NCBI GenBank assembly: GCA_965661575.1
Contig: CBFIEJ010000002.1
Location: forward strand, 39,508-103,507
Length of the DNA stretch: 64,000 nucleotides
DNA from: UA16 sp965661575
GTDB lineage: Bacteria; Bacteroidota; Bacteroidia; Flavobacteriales_D; Sanyastnellaceae
Reading direction: 5' to 3'
Numbering within the stretch: the stretch's first letter is position 1; the number at the start of each line of letters is the position of its first letter. The position numbers and the translations under genes were made by a program. Below are positions 1 through 8,766 of the stretch, piece by piece. The notes beneath the pieces are model-generated. The model did not search any database. It had not been told where the DNA came from and worked only from the letters and a program-made list of their open reading frames with translations.

Positions 1-1
1 A

Positions 2-1036
2 ACGCAAGCAGATAACATCAATTGGGGCTTCTCCGTTGATTACGAGGGAGCCGTAGAGGTATACGAAACCGCGGTTCAAAACACCAACGTTCAACCTGAG
101 ACCGCCTTCAATACAACACTGTACATCGGAACGAATCCGTTTGGGGAGAGTTTTGTCTTCGATGCCTCTGTTGCGGACACAGCCGCGACGTTTGCGGTGT
201 CCATATGGCAAAGTTCAATCGGTCTATTGCACACCGAAAAGGAGGGAGTTCGGGATAACGACAGCATCGTATTCCATCAAGTTTTTGACAATGACTTTGC
301 TTACGACGACGGAACAGCCGAAAAGGCTTATGCGCTGACAGCGGCAGGCGGTAAGGTGGCCATGCGATATTCGCTGGAGGTGCCGGATACCTTGTTAGGA
401 CTCGCCATCCATTTTACTCCGTACTACACGGACGTTGATGATGAGACGTTTTTGCTCAGAGCGTGGCAAGATAGCCTTGGGGTTCCCGGGGCTGAACTGT
501 CCGAAAATTATGCCTTTCAGACGCCTCAATATTTCAATGATGGATACGATTTGTTCGCGTTTTACGAATACGACGATCCCATACCTGTGGAGGGCAATAT
601 TCACGTTGGTCTGGTCCAGGCAAGTGAGGTAGGGTTAAACTTCGGGTTGGATAAGAACACCAATTCAAATGTGGGACAACTTCACTACTCATTGGGTCTT
701 GGCGGAAGCTGGATCAACTCCGAAATCGAAGGATCTGTCATGATTCGTCCGGTGTTACGTGCCAATAAGACTGAAGTTTGGAGCGACGTAGCTGAGAACG
801 ATGCGCATACGCGTTCACCGCTGCGGGCATATCCCAATCCGGTCAACGGCAATGCTTGTCAAGTTCAAGTTCCTGTTGCATCGGCATGGCAACTTTGGAG
901 TGCAGAGGGGCGTTTGTTGCAGGCGGGTCGATGGATGTCGCCTGGGGTCTACAATTGTGATTTGACAGGTCTCGCATCTGGGATGTATTTCTTGATCAAC
1001 GATTTAGGACAAAGCGTCCGAATCCTGCGAAACTAG
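2..1036 (+). CDS. Secreted protein with T9SS C-terminal sorting domain (5' end outside window)
   Basis: The reading frame is open from the first bases of the window, so the N-terminus lies upstream and only about 344 C-terminal residues are visible. The bulk is a beta-rich extracellular-type sequence without a recognisable catalytic motif. The last ~75 residues have the type A sorting-domain pattern: an 'AYPNPV' start after a polar linker, a strand around 'WQLWSAEGRLL', then 'GVYNCDLTGLASGMYFL' and a basic end. Such domains direct export through the type IX system encoded at 5.3-11.2 kb and are normally cleaved at the surface. Function of the exported part is unknown. The stop is followed after four bases by the ATG of the pseudouridine synthase gene, so the two may share a transcript. 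Confidence 0.85.
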   Translation, partial: TQADNINWGFSVDYEGAVEVYETAVQNTNVQPETAFNTTLYIGTNPFGESFVFDASVADTAATFAVSIWQSSIGLLHTEKEGVRDNDSIVFHQVFDNDFAYDDGTAEKAYALTAAGGKVAMRYSLEVPDTLLGLAIHFTPYYTDVDDETFLLRAWQDSLGVPGAELSENYAFQTPQYFNDGYDLFAFYEYDDPIPVEGNIHVGLVQASEVGLNFGLDKNTNSNVGQLHYSLGLGGSWINSEIEGSVMIRPVLRANKTEVWSDVAENDAHTRSPLRAYPNPVNGNACQVQVPVASAWQLWSAEGRLLQAGRWMSPGVYNCDLTGLASGMYFLINDLGQSVRILRN

Positions 1037-1040
1037 AGTG

Positions 1041-2138
1041 ATGGACACGGATCAAACCACAGAAAATCTTCCAACTCCCGATTCGGCAGATGAGTCTGGA
1101 GAAGAGCTATTCGAGCACCATCAGTTGCTTGCTGATCCGCGACAACAGCCGCTTCGGGTCGACAAATTTGTATTGAATTTGGTTTCGAATATGTCGCGGA
1201 CGAGGTTGCAAGCCGCGGCAAAAGCGGGTTATGTTCGTGTCAACGGTGTGCCGGTCAAACCGAATCACAAAGTGAAGGCAGGGGATAAAGTGTCCATTGA
1301 ATTGCCCAATCCCATTCGGACGTTTGAGCTGATTCCTGAGGAGATGGCGTTGGATGTTTTATTCGAGGATGATCACCTCATGGTCATCAATAAACCTGCT
1401 GGCCTTGTCGTCCACCCTGGAAATGGCAATTACACTGGAACGCTGGTTCATGGCGTGGCATGGCACCTCTTGCAGCAGCAAAATGAGTTGCCACCGGACT
1501 TATCCAGCGGACGTCCACGTGATGCGCAGTTTGATCAGGTAATCCCGAGGCCGGGACTGGTGCATCGATTGGATAAAGACACAACGGGCGTCATGGTTCT
1601 GGGCAAAACGGAGGAGGCAATGACCTCGCTGAGTCAGCAGTTCTTCGAACGCTCTGTCGATCGTCGATACCTCGCTTTGGTGTGGGGTGACTTGGAGAAG
1701 GATGGGACCATTGAAGGTCACATTGGCCGCAATCGTCGGAATCGCAAAATTCAAGCTGTTTATGTGCATGGCGATGAAGGCAAACACGCGATCACACACT
1801 ACGAAGTGTTGGAACGATTGGGTCCTGTAACTTTGGTGAAATGTAAACTGGAAACCGGACGCACTCACCAGATTCGTGTTCATATGGAGCACAATGGACA
1901 CCCGTTGTTTGGCGATGAGTCCTATGGAGGAAACAGAGCGGTCAAAGGGGTTCGTGGGGGGAAATACCAGGCTTTTCTAAATAACTGCTTTGAAGTACTT
2001 CCTCGTCAAGCATTGCATGCACGTTCATTGGCGTTCACACATCCGATGACGAAAGAACGGCTGACGTTTGAAACGGAATTACCGCAGGACATGGTTACGG
2101 TTCTCGACCGTTGGAAGTCTTATTTGGGTGGCGTCTGA
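1041..2138 (+). CDS. rluD: RluD-type 23S rRNA pseudouridine synthase (RluA family)
   Basis: Converts specific uridines of 23S rRNA to pseudouridine in the cytoplasm. An S4 RNA-binding domain (about residues 40-100, 'RLQAAAKAGYVRVNGVPV') precedes the RluA catalytic domain. The signature 'HRLDKDTTGVMV' starts at residue 175 and contains the catalytic Asp178; 'GRTHQIRVH' and 'ARSLAFTHP' further on are also family hallmarks. At about 365 residues the length is normal for RluD of Bacteroidota, with an acidic N-terminal tail of ~35 residues. A GTG directly before the chosen ATG could also start the protein. RluD is the best match; other RluA-family specificities cannot be excluded from sequence alone. 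Confidence 0.9.
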   Translation: MDTDQTTENLPTPDSADESGEELFEHHQLLADPRQQPLRVDKFVLNLVSNMSRTRLQAAAKAGYVRVNGVPVKPNHKVKAGDKVSIELPNPIRTFELIPEEMALDVLFEDDHLMVINKPAGLVVHPGNGNYTGTLVHGVAWHLLQQQNELPPDLSSGRPRDAQFDQVIPRPGLVHRLDKDTTGVMVLGKTEEAMTSLSQQFFERSVDRRYLALVWGDLEKDGTIEGHIGRNRRNRKIQAVYVHGDEGKHAITHYEVLERLGPVTLVKCKLETGRTHQIRVHMEHNGHPLFGDESYGGNRAVKGVRGGKYQAFLNNCFEVLPRQALHARSLAFTHPMTKERLTFETELPQDMVTVLDRWKSYLGGV

Positions 2139-2178
2139 GGCCAATCGAAGGCAAGTTGCCTCGGCGAGGTAGGGCCTC
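2137..2178. terminator. Hairpin between convergent genes, possible bidirectional terminator
   Basis: GAGGCC (2137-2142) pairs with GGCCTC (2173-2178), and an inner perfect stem AGGCAA/TTGCCT sits at 2149-2161. It fills the gap between convergent genes and is followed on the plus strand by a T-rich stretch. There is no long uninterrupted T-run, so termination is plausible rather than certain. Confidence 0.5.
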
Positions 2179-3120
2179 TTATTTTCTCTTCGAAATGTGA
2201 TCCAAGGCACGCTCAAAAGATGTTCGCGTGTCTATGACACGACTGAACGTGAATTGAATGGTGCCGTAACTGTCGTTAGATTCTGGATTGCCTCGAAATG
2301 TTCCACCTTCGCTGTAGCTATGGTTTCCAAGTGTGCCGGAGGCGGGATCATTGATGGCAGCGATAACATCGGAATTCGACTGTGAACTGATCGCTTCTGC
2401 AAGCGGTGAGAGGAACTCAGGATTGGCGTACATGCCCGAAAGGTCATCCAGGTAATCAGTGAAGGTGGCTCTCCACGAGCCTTCTACCCCAAAAATCCAG
2501 CCTTGTCCGAGCCCAAATTCAAAACCTATCCCCATTGGAATAGCTGCGATAAAAGAGGCGTATTCCTCCACTTGGCCTTCTGTGCGCAGTGGACGCAAGT
2601 CGTACCAGCGATCGTCCCACTCATTGTTGGGATCATCGGTGATCTGAGCTTGTGGATTGTGTAGAACGCCATAAACGCCGGTGAAGGCGAAGGCTTTGAA
2701 TGACATTTTTCCGGGTCGGGCAAAATTTCGCGGATAGCTGGACTGCCCAAGGTTGAAAAGCGTGAAATCCGTGCGGAATCCAAATTCAACCATTCGGTTA
2801 CGGAAGTTCAGATTGCGTGCTTGACGGGCCGGATCTTCTGCATTGTGATCGGCTTGACGAATGTGCACATAATTCACCTCACCTGATACACGCACATAGT
2901 CATTTGCGGCGTATCGCAAAAAGGCACCCATTGCAGGTGAGGTTGTGATGATGTCAGCATCGAGCAACGATGCACGTGGGTCAAATTTCCCTCCAATTTC
3001 TCCTAGGTAGTTTGATCCACCAACGGACATTCCAATGGACAAGGGAGTGTTCTGTGCCTGGGAACTAACCGTTCCGAGGATCACAGCAAAAATGGCAATG
3101 GTATACTTCACGCTCTGCAT
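2179..3120 (-). CDS. DUF6089-family outer-membrane beta-barrel protein
   Basis: A 313-residue protein with a signal peptide (hydrophobic stretch ending near 'SSQAQ', about residue 22). It has the alternating, aromatic- and glycine-rich composition of a small outer-membrane barrel. Features typical of the Bacteroidota DUF6089 family are 'GGSNYLGEIGG' near the N-terminus and the 'ARNLNFRNRMVEFG' block about a third of the way in. No enzyme motif is seen. It is transcribed alone, convergent with the pseudouridine synthase gene. The function of the family is not established; a structural or surface role in the outer membrane is an inference from topology. Confidence 0.75.
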   Translation of the reverse strand: MQSVKYTIAIFAVILGTVSSQAQNTPLSIGMSVGGSNYLGEIGGKFDPRASLLDADIITTSPAMGAFLRYAANDYVRVSGEVNYVHIRQADHNAEDPARQARNLNFRNRMVEFGFRTDFTLFNLGQSSYPRNFARPGKMSFKAFAFTGVYGVLHNPQAQITDDPNNEWDDRWYDLRPLRTEGQVEEYASFIAAIPMGIGFEFGLGQGWIFGVEGSWRATFTDYLDDLSGMYANPEFLSPLAEAISSQSNSDVIAAINDPASGTLGNHSYSEGGTFRGNPESNDSYGTIQFTFSRVIDTRTSFERALDHISKRK

Positions 3121-3250
3121 ACGACGAAGATGCTGCTTAGGTTTCAGGGATTCAAGCGTCTCAGCCCACTGATTTGGCCACTTTTAAACAAGGGTTATCA
3201 ACAATCGCGCCGCACGTATTCTGCAATGAGCGTCTTCATTCGCAAGTGCA

Positions 3251-5218
3251 TTAGGTGAGTTTATCTCCCAACATTGACCACTCTTCCATGGCTGCACTGA
3301 GCTCGTTTTGAGCGGTTTCATATTGATAGGAGAGCTCTGTCATTTTGGCCCGGTCATCGGTTCCAAGGGTCGCAATTTGCTCGTCCAAGGCTTTCAGGTT
3401 AGTTTCCTTTTCGGAAATAATACTCTCGAGTTTTTTGAAACGATTTTGATCCTTACGCTCCTGACGTTCCTGCTCTTTGCGGGCTTTGTATGATTCTTTA
3501 TTGGAAATCCCATCGGCGCCTTGTTTCCGATGATTTTTCGGAGACGAATCAGGCTTCGCTTTTGGAGTAGGGACATGTGTTCCTTTTTCGGCTTCGTACG
3601 CCCGTATGCTGTTGGCGTGCTTTTCGTGAAGGAATTGTTTGATGTCGCCGATGTACTGTTTTAAGCCATTGGGCTTTACTTCGTACACCAACTCAGTCAA
3701 GGAATTGAGAAAGTCGCGGTCGTGGGAAACGACAATTAACGTCCCATCAAATGCTTGGAGGGCTTCCTTGAGAACGCCTTTGGCTCGGATATCGAGGTGA
3801 TTGGTCGGCTCATCCAGGATCAAAAGGTTGTAGGGATGCAGAAGTAGTTTACACAATGCAAGTCTCGCTTTTTCACCTCCAGATAGGACCTTCACTTTTT
3901 TGTCAGCGTCTTCACCACTGAATAAAAATGCACCCAGAATGCTTCTCAAGCGTTTGCGAATTTCACCGACGGCAACATCGTCCAATGTCTCGTACACGGT
4001 GAGTTCGCCATCCAGTTCTTCGGCTTGGTTCTGAGCGTAGTATCCTATGTCTACATTGTGCCCGATGGTGAGATCGCCCAGATGGGCTTCGAGTCCCATG
4101 AAAATCCGAGTAAGGGTTGTTTTTCCTGCCCCATTCTTCCCAACAAGAGCCACTTTTTGTTGCCGCGCTAAAATAAAGTCGAGCCCTTCAAACACCGGCT
4201 TTCCATCGTATGATTTCGTCAAGTCTGCAGCTTCGATGCTTACTTTTCCGGAACGAGGAGCCGATGGAAATCGAAATCGAATGTCCGCCTTGTCCGTAGC
4301 GTCAACTTCGATGCGCTCGAGTTTATCCAATTTCTTGATGAGCGATTGTGCAAATGCGGCTTTGTTCTTTTTTGCACGGAATTTGTTGATGAGGACTTCC
4401 GTGTCTTCGATGTATTTCTGCTGATTTTTATAGGCTTGTTCTTGCCTCATTCGTTCCTCTTCACGCCACACTTGATATTTGGTAAAGCTTGACTTGAAAT
4501 CGAACAATTTGATTGGCGTAATTTCAATCGTTCGTGTGGTCAAATTGTCTAAAAATGTTCGGTCATGCGATATCAATAGAATGGAACTAGAGGATTGCAT
4601 GAGAAACCCTTCGAGCCATTCAATGCTTTCGAGATCGAGGTGATTGGTCGGCTCATCGAGCAGCAGCAGTTCCGGGCTGGCAAGCAGAAGCTTGGCAAGT
4701 TCGACACGCATCTTCCATCCACCAGAGAATTCGCTCATTTTACGATCCATATCACTGGGGGTAAAGCCCAGCCCTTGAAGGATGCGTTGCACCTGTTCTT
4801 CTTGCGAAGCACCACCTAAAATGTCAATCCTTTCGTTGGTGGTGGTAAGCTCTTCGATCAGACGACCGTATTCGATTGATTCATAGTCCGTGCGTTCGCC
4901 AAGTTCTTTTGTGATTTGCTCCAATCTAGCTTCGAGATCTTGAACCTCGATGAATGCACTGCTTGCTTCTTCCAGTATGGTTGCATGTTCATTGTGCTCC
5001 ATCTCTTGTGGCAAGTAGCCCACCTTGGAGCCTTTCGGCATGGTGACGATTCCAGTTGAAGGAGGGTTAACGCCTGCAATGATTTTGAGTAGGGTTGATT
5101 TTCCGGCACCGTTTCTGCCAACCAGTCCCACACGTTCGCGCAGTCCGATGAACAGGTCGAGATTTTCGAAGAGTGTGCGTTGTCCAAAATGGACGGCAAT
5201 GTTTGATATGCTTAACAT
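3251..5218 (-). CDS. ABC-F family ATPase (YdiF/Uup-like, ribosome-associated)
   Basis: 655 residues with two ABC cassettes and no membrane segment, the ABC-F layout. Cassette 1 has Walker A 'GRNGAGKST' at residues 34-42, signature 'FSGGWKMR' and 'LLLDEPTNHLDLESIEWLE'. Cassette 2 has 'GKNGAGKTT', 'LSGGEKARLALCKLLL' and 'LLILDEPTNHLD'. The inter-cassette linker is charged and helical, as in the family. A long basic/coiled-coil C-terminal extension (about residues 540-655, repeated RKEQERQERK-type charge clusters) resembles the DNA/RNA-binding tail of Uup. Family members act on the ribosome during elongation or assembly rather than in transport. The exact subgroup is uncertain. It has its own promoter region downstream of the gldN terminator. 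Confidence 0.88.
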   Translation of the reverse strand: MLSISNIAVHFGQRTLFENLDLFIGLRERVGLVGRNGAGKSTLLKIIAGVNPPSTGIVTMPKGSKVGYLPQEMEHNEHATILEEASSAFIEVQDLEARLEQITKELGERTDYESIEYGRLIEELTTTNERIDILGGASQEEQVQRILQGLGFTPSDMDRKMSEFSGGWKMRVELAKLLLASPELLLLDEPTNHLDLESIEWLEGFLMQSSSSILLISHDRTFLDNLTTRTIEITPIKLFDFKSSFTKYQVWREEERMRQEQAYKNQQKYIEDTEVLINKFRAKKNKAAFAQSLIKKLDKLERIEVDATDKADIRFRFPSAPRSGKVSIEAADLTKSYDGKPVFEGLDFILARQQKVALVGKNGAGKTTLTRIFMGLEAHLGDLTIGHNVDIGYYAQNQAEELDGELTVYETLDDVAVGEIRKRLRSILGAFLFSGEDADKKVKVLSGGEKARLALCKLLLHPYNLLILDEPTNHLDIRAKGVLKEALQAFDGTLIVVSHDRDFLNSLTELVYEVKPNGLKQYIGDIKQFLHEKHANSIRAYEAEKGTHVPTPKAKPDSSPKNHRKQGADGISNKESYKARKEQERQERKDQNRFKKLESIISEKETNLKALDEQIATLGTDDRAKMTELSYQYETAQNELSAAMEEWSMLGDKLT

Positions 5219-5250
5219 AGGGACGGCAAAGGTCGCATTTTATTGGAGCA

Positions 5251-5282
5251 AAAAAAAGCCGGTCACATGGACCGGCTTTTAA
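5251..5282 (-). terminator. Intrinsic terminator after gldN
   Basis: Perfect 11-bp stem AAAAGCCGGTC (5254-5264) / GACCGGCTTTT (5270-5280) with a 5-base loop. On the minus strand it runs into a T-tract (A7 on the plus strand from 5251). It lies just after the gldN stop and before the ABC-F gene, so it should end the T9SS operon transcript. Confidence 0.85.
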
Positions 5283-5294
5283 GATGCTATAAGA

Positions 5295-6155
5295 TCAATA
5301 ATGCCAGAGGTCGTGCTCTAGCAGGAACAATTCTTCTTTGATCCGCTCGGATTCAGCCAATGCGTCTAATCCGCGGGCGTAGGATGAAATCGGTCGGTCG
5401 TAGACGTTGGATTCCTTCACCACGAAACTACTGAAGAAGCGTTTTTGGAATAAGTCCTCGTAAGTCCGACGTTGGGCGTCATTCATGGGGTTATAAGCTT
5501 CTGAATTTGCGAAAACGTAGCGGCACTCAGGGTAGTAGAGCCAAAATAAATCCTTGAAACCTTTGGACAAGCCTTCATCATCGAATTCTTCCAAGCGTGG
5601 TGCTATTCCAATAATACGCACGTAACGTTCGCCTCGTTGACGGTCCCAGATCCAGTCTTCTTTGATTAAATATCGAGTAATTGAACCCGTTTCGATGGCA
5701 ACCTGTTCGGGTCGGTCTCCTATTTTTTCTCCCGTCTCGAGATCAAATTCAGGAATTAAAACGGTTGGGTTCAAGATGCTATCGACTTGATTCGGCGTGA
5801 GGGGATAGCGGAATTCGTCATCATCGCCGGCTGGACCGGTTCCATAGGCCACAAGCGAACCTTCGACCAAGAGTGCGTCACGAACGACATCGAAAAGACT
5901 TTTTCGGTCTGCAATGGGCTTGATCGGGTAATAGTACGGATGGTTCATCTTCTCCCTCAGGTCAATTTCTTGCCAAATACGCTGAGTATACATAACGTCC
6001 GCCTCTCGCAAATGCGGATAGGGCACGACGCGTTTTGTGATGTTTGCTTCTTTGACATACGCTCCATCCAAGACATTGGAAACCTGTGCCGAGAGATCAG
6101 TGCTGGCAAAAATGCAAAGAGCGAAAAGCAAGATGGGGGTGATGAACCTTTTCAT
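5295..6155 (-). CDS. gldN: GldN, T9SS periplasmic ring component
   Basis: A 286-residue secreted protein with a clear signal peptide (ends near 'STDLSAQ', residue 24). Family marks include 'READVMYTQRIWQEIDLREKMN', in which the conserved 'RxIDLREK'-type segment is recognisable, a following 'HPYYYPIKP', and 'IWDRQRGERYVRIIGIAP' in the centre. GldN (PorN) binds GldK (PorK) to form the large periplasmic ring under the outer membrane in type IX secretion. It is the last gene of the porP-gldK-gldL-gldM-gldN run, 14 bases behind gldM. Length is somewhat shorter than in some gliders, but all central blocks are present. Confidence 0.92.
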   Translation of the reverse strand: MKRFITPILLFALCIFASTDLSAQVSNVLDGAYVKEANITKRVVPYPHLREADVMYTQRIWQEIDLREKMNHPYYYPIKPIADRKSLFDVVRDALLVEGSLVAYGTGPAGDDDEFRYPLTPNQVDSILNPTVLIPEFDLETGEKIGDRPEQVAIETGSITRYLIKEDWIWDRQRGERYVRIIGIAPRLEEFDDEGLSKGFKDLFWLYYPECRYVFANSEAYNPMNDAQRRTYEDLFQKRFFSSFVVKESNVYDRPISSYARGLDALAESERIKEELFLLEHDLWHY

Positions 6156-6169
6156 GATGGTCAGATTGT

Positions 6170-7885
6170 TCAGGATACTTTGAGTTTCATAGTGGCCAAT
6201 TGACGTTCGGTACCGTCAGGCATTTTGACTACGATGTCCTCGATGTAGATTACATTTCCTCGGGTAACGCGATTGAGGAGCTCTTTCATGTTGTCCGTCA
6301 AACGGTTGCTGTTTGATTTTCGTTCAACCAATGTCCCGTCTCGGCTAACTGAAATGCTAAAACTTTTCACGACGACTTTGACATCGAAATCGAAATTGAC
6401 CATTTTGGCGGCAACGCCCGGAGCGCCGAGCAATGTGTTTTTGCTGATCGTGCGATCGGAAGGTTCTTTCCCTGCGAATGAGGGAACTGGGTCCGGTATT
6501 CGCTTGACACGAAAATCTCGTTGTGGAAGGCTCTTCTTTGATCCATCAGGCATGGTCGCAGAAACGCTGATTTTCGCTTCATTCGTTTTTCCGGGTTCAA
6601 CCACGTAAGATCCATCCGGTTGCTTCTTGATTTTGTGTCCACCAGTAATGCGCACGTCAAGTCGATCTCCAGGGACACCAGGAACTGAAATTTCTACAGG
6701 ATTGGGTAAGCCACGGTAGAACACATTCATTTTGGTTGGGGAAACAACAAGTGCAGGCTCTGCAACTGTGAAACTTGGTGTGTAGAAAGGGTACGGCTCG
6801 ATGTTTCCATCAGGGCCTTGGAATCGGATCAATCCTTTGTAGTTCACATCACCAAGAGACATGCCTCGGGTAGAGACTCGAAGTTTTCCGAGACCATCCG
6901 TTCCAATGGGTAACATCTCCATGTCAGTGTATTCCAGCATGCTTGAGTCCCGACCATTCCACTTTTTCCCTTCGACAAAAATATCGGGAGGATTGGTTCC
7001 ATCGAAAGCGGCCAGAAGAACGTTAGCTCGAAAGCTGTCACCTCTCAGGATATAGTTTGATTCTGGAACTACAAGTGGTAAAAGGTTGGTAAACTTGTAC
7101 GATTTGGCATCTACACTACCGAGCAACCAAGACAAAATGTCTTCTTGGATGTCTTGAACATCCAAGGTCATTTTCGTCATCAATGGCATAACAGCCGCAA
7201 GAGGAACGTGATAGAACGTTGCCTGTTCCCAACTGACTTCACGGTTCTCCACCATTTCTGACGGAAATGCGAAGGTTTCTTCAATCTGGTTTTTGATTGA
7301 TTCTGGTAATTCTCGGCGCTGTCCAAGGTTGTCCGTGACTGAAATGTTACTCAAGTATTCTTTGAACGATGTCATTTTTGTCTTGAGGTCCCATGCAGTC
7401 CACTCTTCTTCACGAGGTGTGGCGGGCTCGGCCAATCCGACGTAGGTCGTCAGGTTTTGATATTCGTCCTTGATGGGTACATGGGCTAGATTCAAAACGG
7501 TATCCATACCGTTGCCGTCTTTGCCGATGTAGCTGCCGAAGTTCAAATCTCCTGCTTCATCATAATCTCCAGCGGATGCCGCCATGATGCGGGCCTTCAA
7601 TTCATTGATGTAAGAGATCAAGGCCTCGGATCGTTTATTAACGACCTCAGCACGATCGAAGAAAGGTTGTACTTTCTCCTTGTTCTGCAAATATTTTGCT
7701 TGAAGTGCAGAACTCGTCTCGTTCACTTTTGAGTCCAATGTTCCTTGCGTATTGCGCAGGCTTGTCTCAACTTTTACGAATCCGTTCAGGACTTCTTTTG
7801 ATATGTTCAGGGCAAGAAGGGCGGTGAGTACCAAGTACATCATTCCGATCATCTTCTGCCTGGGTGTTTCTTTTCCTCCGGCCAT
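6170..7885 (-). CDS. gldM: GldM, T9SS motor periplasmic stalk
   Basis: 571 residues: a short cytoplasmic tail, one transmembrane helix (about residues 13-33, 'MIGMMYLVLTALLALNISKEV') and a long periplasmic part. The N-terminal 'ETPRQKMIGMMYLVLTALLA' block is nearly invariant in GldM/PorM, and Arg9 sits just before the helix, where the family has the arginine that faces the acidic residue of GldL. The periplasmic region carries a helical first domain followed by Ig-like beta domains (for example 'VFYRGLPNPVEISVPGVPGD'). GldM and GldL form the proton-driven inner-membrane motor that powers type IX export and gliding. Encoded between gldL and gldN, as usual. Confidence 0.95.
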   Translation of the reverse strand: MAGGKETPRQKMIGMMYLVLTALLALNISKEVLNGFVKVETSLRNTQGTLDSKVNETSSALQAKYLQNKEKVQPFFDRAEVVNKRSEALISYINELKARIMAASAGDYDEAGDLNFGSYIGKDGNGMDTVLNLAHVPIKDEYQNLTTYVGLAEPATPREEEWTAWDLKTKMTSFKEYLSNISVTDNLGQRRELPESIKNQIEETFAFPSEMVENREVSWEQATFYHVPLAAVMPLMTKMTLDVQDIQEDILSWLLGSVDAKSYKFTNLLPLVVPESNYILRGDSFRANVLLAAFDGTNPPDIFVEGKKWNGRDSSMLEYTDMEMLPIGTDGLGKLRVSTRGMSLGDVNYKGLIRFQGPDGNIEPYPFYTPSFTVAEPALVVSPTKMNVFYRGLPNPVEISVPGVPGDRLDVRITGGHKIKKQPDGSYVVEPGKTNEAKISVSATMPDGSKKSLPQRDFRVKRIPDPVPSFAGKEPSDRTISKNTLLGAPGVAAKMVNFDFDVKVVVKSFSISVSRDGTLVERKSNSNRLTDNMKELLNRVTRGNVIYIEDIVVKMPDGTERQLATMKLKVS

Positions 7886-7926
7886 GGTTGATTTTTAATG
7901 GTTTTAAATCATCGTAAGCATGATGC

Positions 7927-8682
7927 TTATCGACCCATAGCATTGAGCATGTTACCGTAGACCGTATTGAGAGAGGCTAGATTCTTCGAAAGTTCTGCGA
8001 TGTTCTCTTTGTACAATTTCGTGTCCTCGACAGAATCGTTGAGATTTTGAACCAATTCACCCATTCCAGTGTAGAGTTCAGCATTGACTTTCATTTGCTC
8101 TAACTGGGCTCCATACATATCGTTGAGAGAGGTTAAGTTTTCAGTCATCTGTTGCATGGCACTTCCAACCGTAGAGCTCATCTCTCCAGCTGCTTCGAGT
8201 CCTGTGAGCGACTCCGAAACTTTGGAGTAGTCATCCGCTAACTGGCTTACGTTCGTTGTTGCAGAGTTGAGGGCGTTGCCGTAATCCTGCGCTGCTGATG
8301 AAACGTCAGCGGCTTCTCCCATCTTCGTAGCCTGTTCACCAAGATGACGCATACCATCGCCTAGGCGTTCAATCAACTCGGATTCGATGTTCGCTTCTTG
8401 CAACATGTCATCCAATTGTCCAGTAAGATTTTTCTTGGGAGGTGAGCCGTCAGCAGGTGTTGCTAGTTCAGGGTAAACCAAGGACCAGTCCGGCTCCTCA
8501 TGGGGTTTCTCGAAAGCTGAGAAAAAGAAGATGATGGCTTCCGTTCCTAAACCGACAATCAACATCTCCGATGCAAATGGATAGTGGTTGATTTTAAATA
8601 GCGCCCCGACAATGACGACAGCTGCACCTATACCGTACATCTTTGCCATCAAGTTTTTCCAGCCTTTGCTTCCTGGTTTCAT
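7927..8682 (-). CDS. gldL: GldL, T9SS motor inner-membrane subunit
   Basis: 251 residues. Two transmembrane helices occupy roughly residues 16-30 and 38-56, joined by the conserved 'KINHYPFASEMLIVGLGTEA' loop. Glu48 lies inside helix 2, at the position where the family has its membrane-embedded proton-carrying glutamate. The rest is a cytoplasmic, mostly helical region rich in S/T/N/E heptads, predicted coiled coil. GldL forms a pentamer around a GldM dimer to make the proton-motive-force-driven motor. Its gene follows gldK after an 84-base gap that holds a terminator-like hairpin, and precedes gldM by 41 bases. Confidence 0.95.
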   Translation of the reverse strand: MKPGSKGWKNLMAKMYGIGAAVVIVGALFKINHYPFASEMLIVGLGTEAIIFFFSAFEKPHEEPDWSLVYPELATPADGSPPKKNLTGQLDDMLQEANIESELIERLGDGMRHLGEQATKMGEAADVSSAAQDYGNALNSATTNVSQLADDYSKVSESLTGLEAAGEMSSTVGSAMQQMTENLTSLNDMYGAQLEQMKVNAELYTGMGELVQNLNDSVEDTKLYKENIAELSKNLASLNTVYGNMLNAMGR

Positions 8683-8712
8683 TTAAAAAAGTCTTTTAAT
8701 GTGGTTTCAATT

Positions 8713-8756
8713 CAAAAAAATAGATTGAGACTGCGCTGAGTCACAGCATTCAATCT
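8713..8756 (-). terminator. Terminator-like attenuator between gldK and gldL
   Basis: Read on the minus strand: AGATTGA (8756-8750), an inner GCTG/CAGC stem, TCAATCT (8728-8722), then A and seven T (8721-8714). The perfect 7-bp outer stem plus T-tract is a classical intrinsic-terminator shape inside an operon. It may only partly terminate, lowering gldLMN relative to gldK. Confidence 0.5.
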
Positions 8757-8766
8757 GCGATTGGTT

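Noticed and set aside
3121..3250. Possible promoter or RNA between the DUF6089 and ABC-F genes
   Set aside because: Only a weak CATCTTCG box next to the DUF6089 start was seen on the minus strand; no -33 element, hairpin or conserved RNA pattern supports a call.
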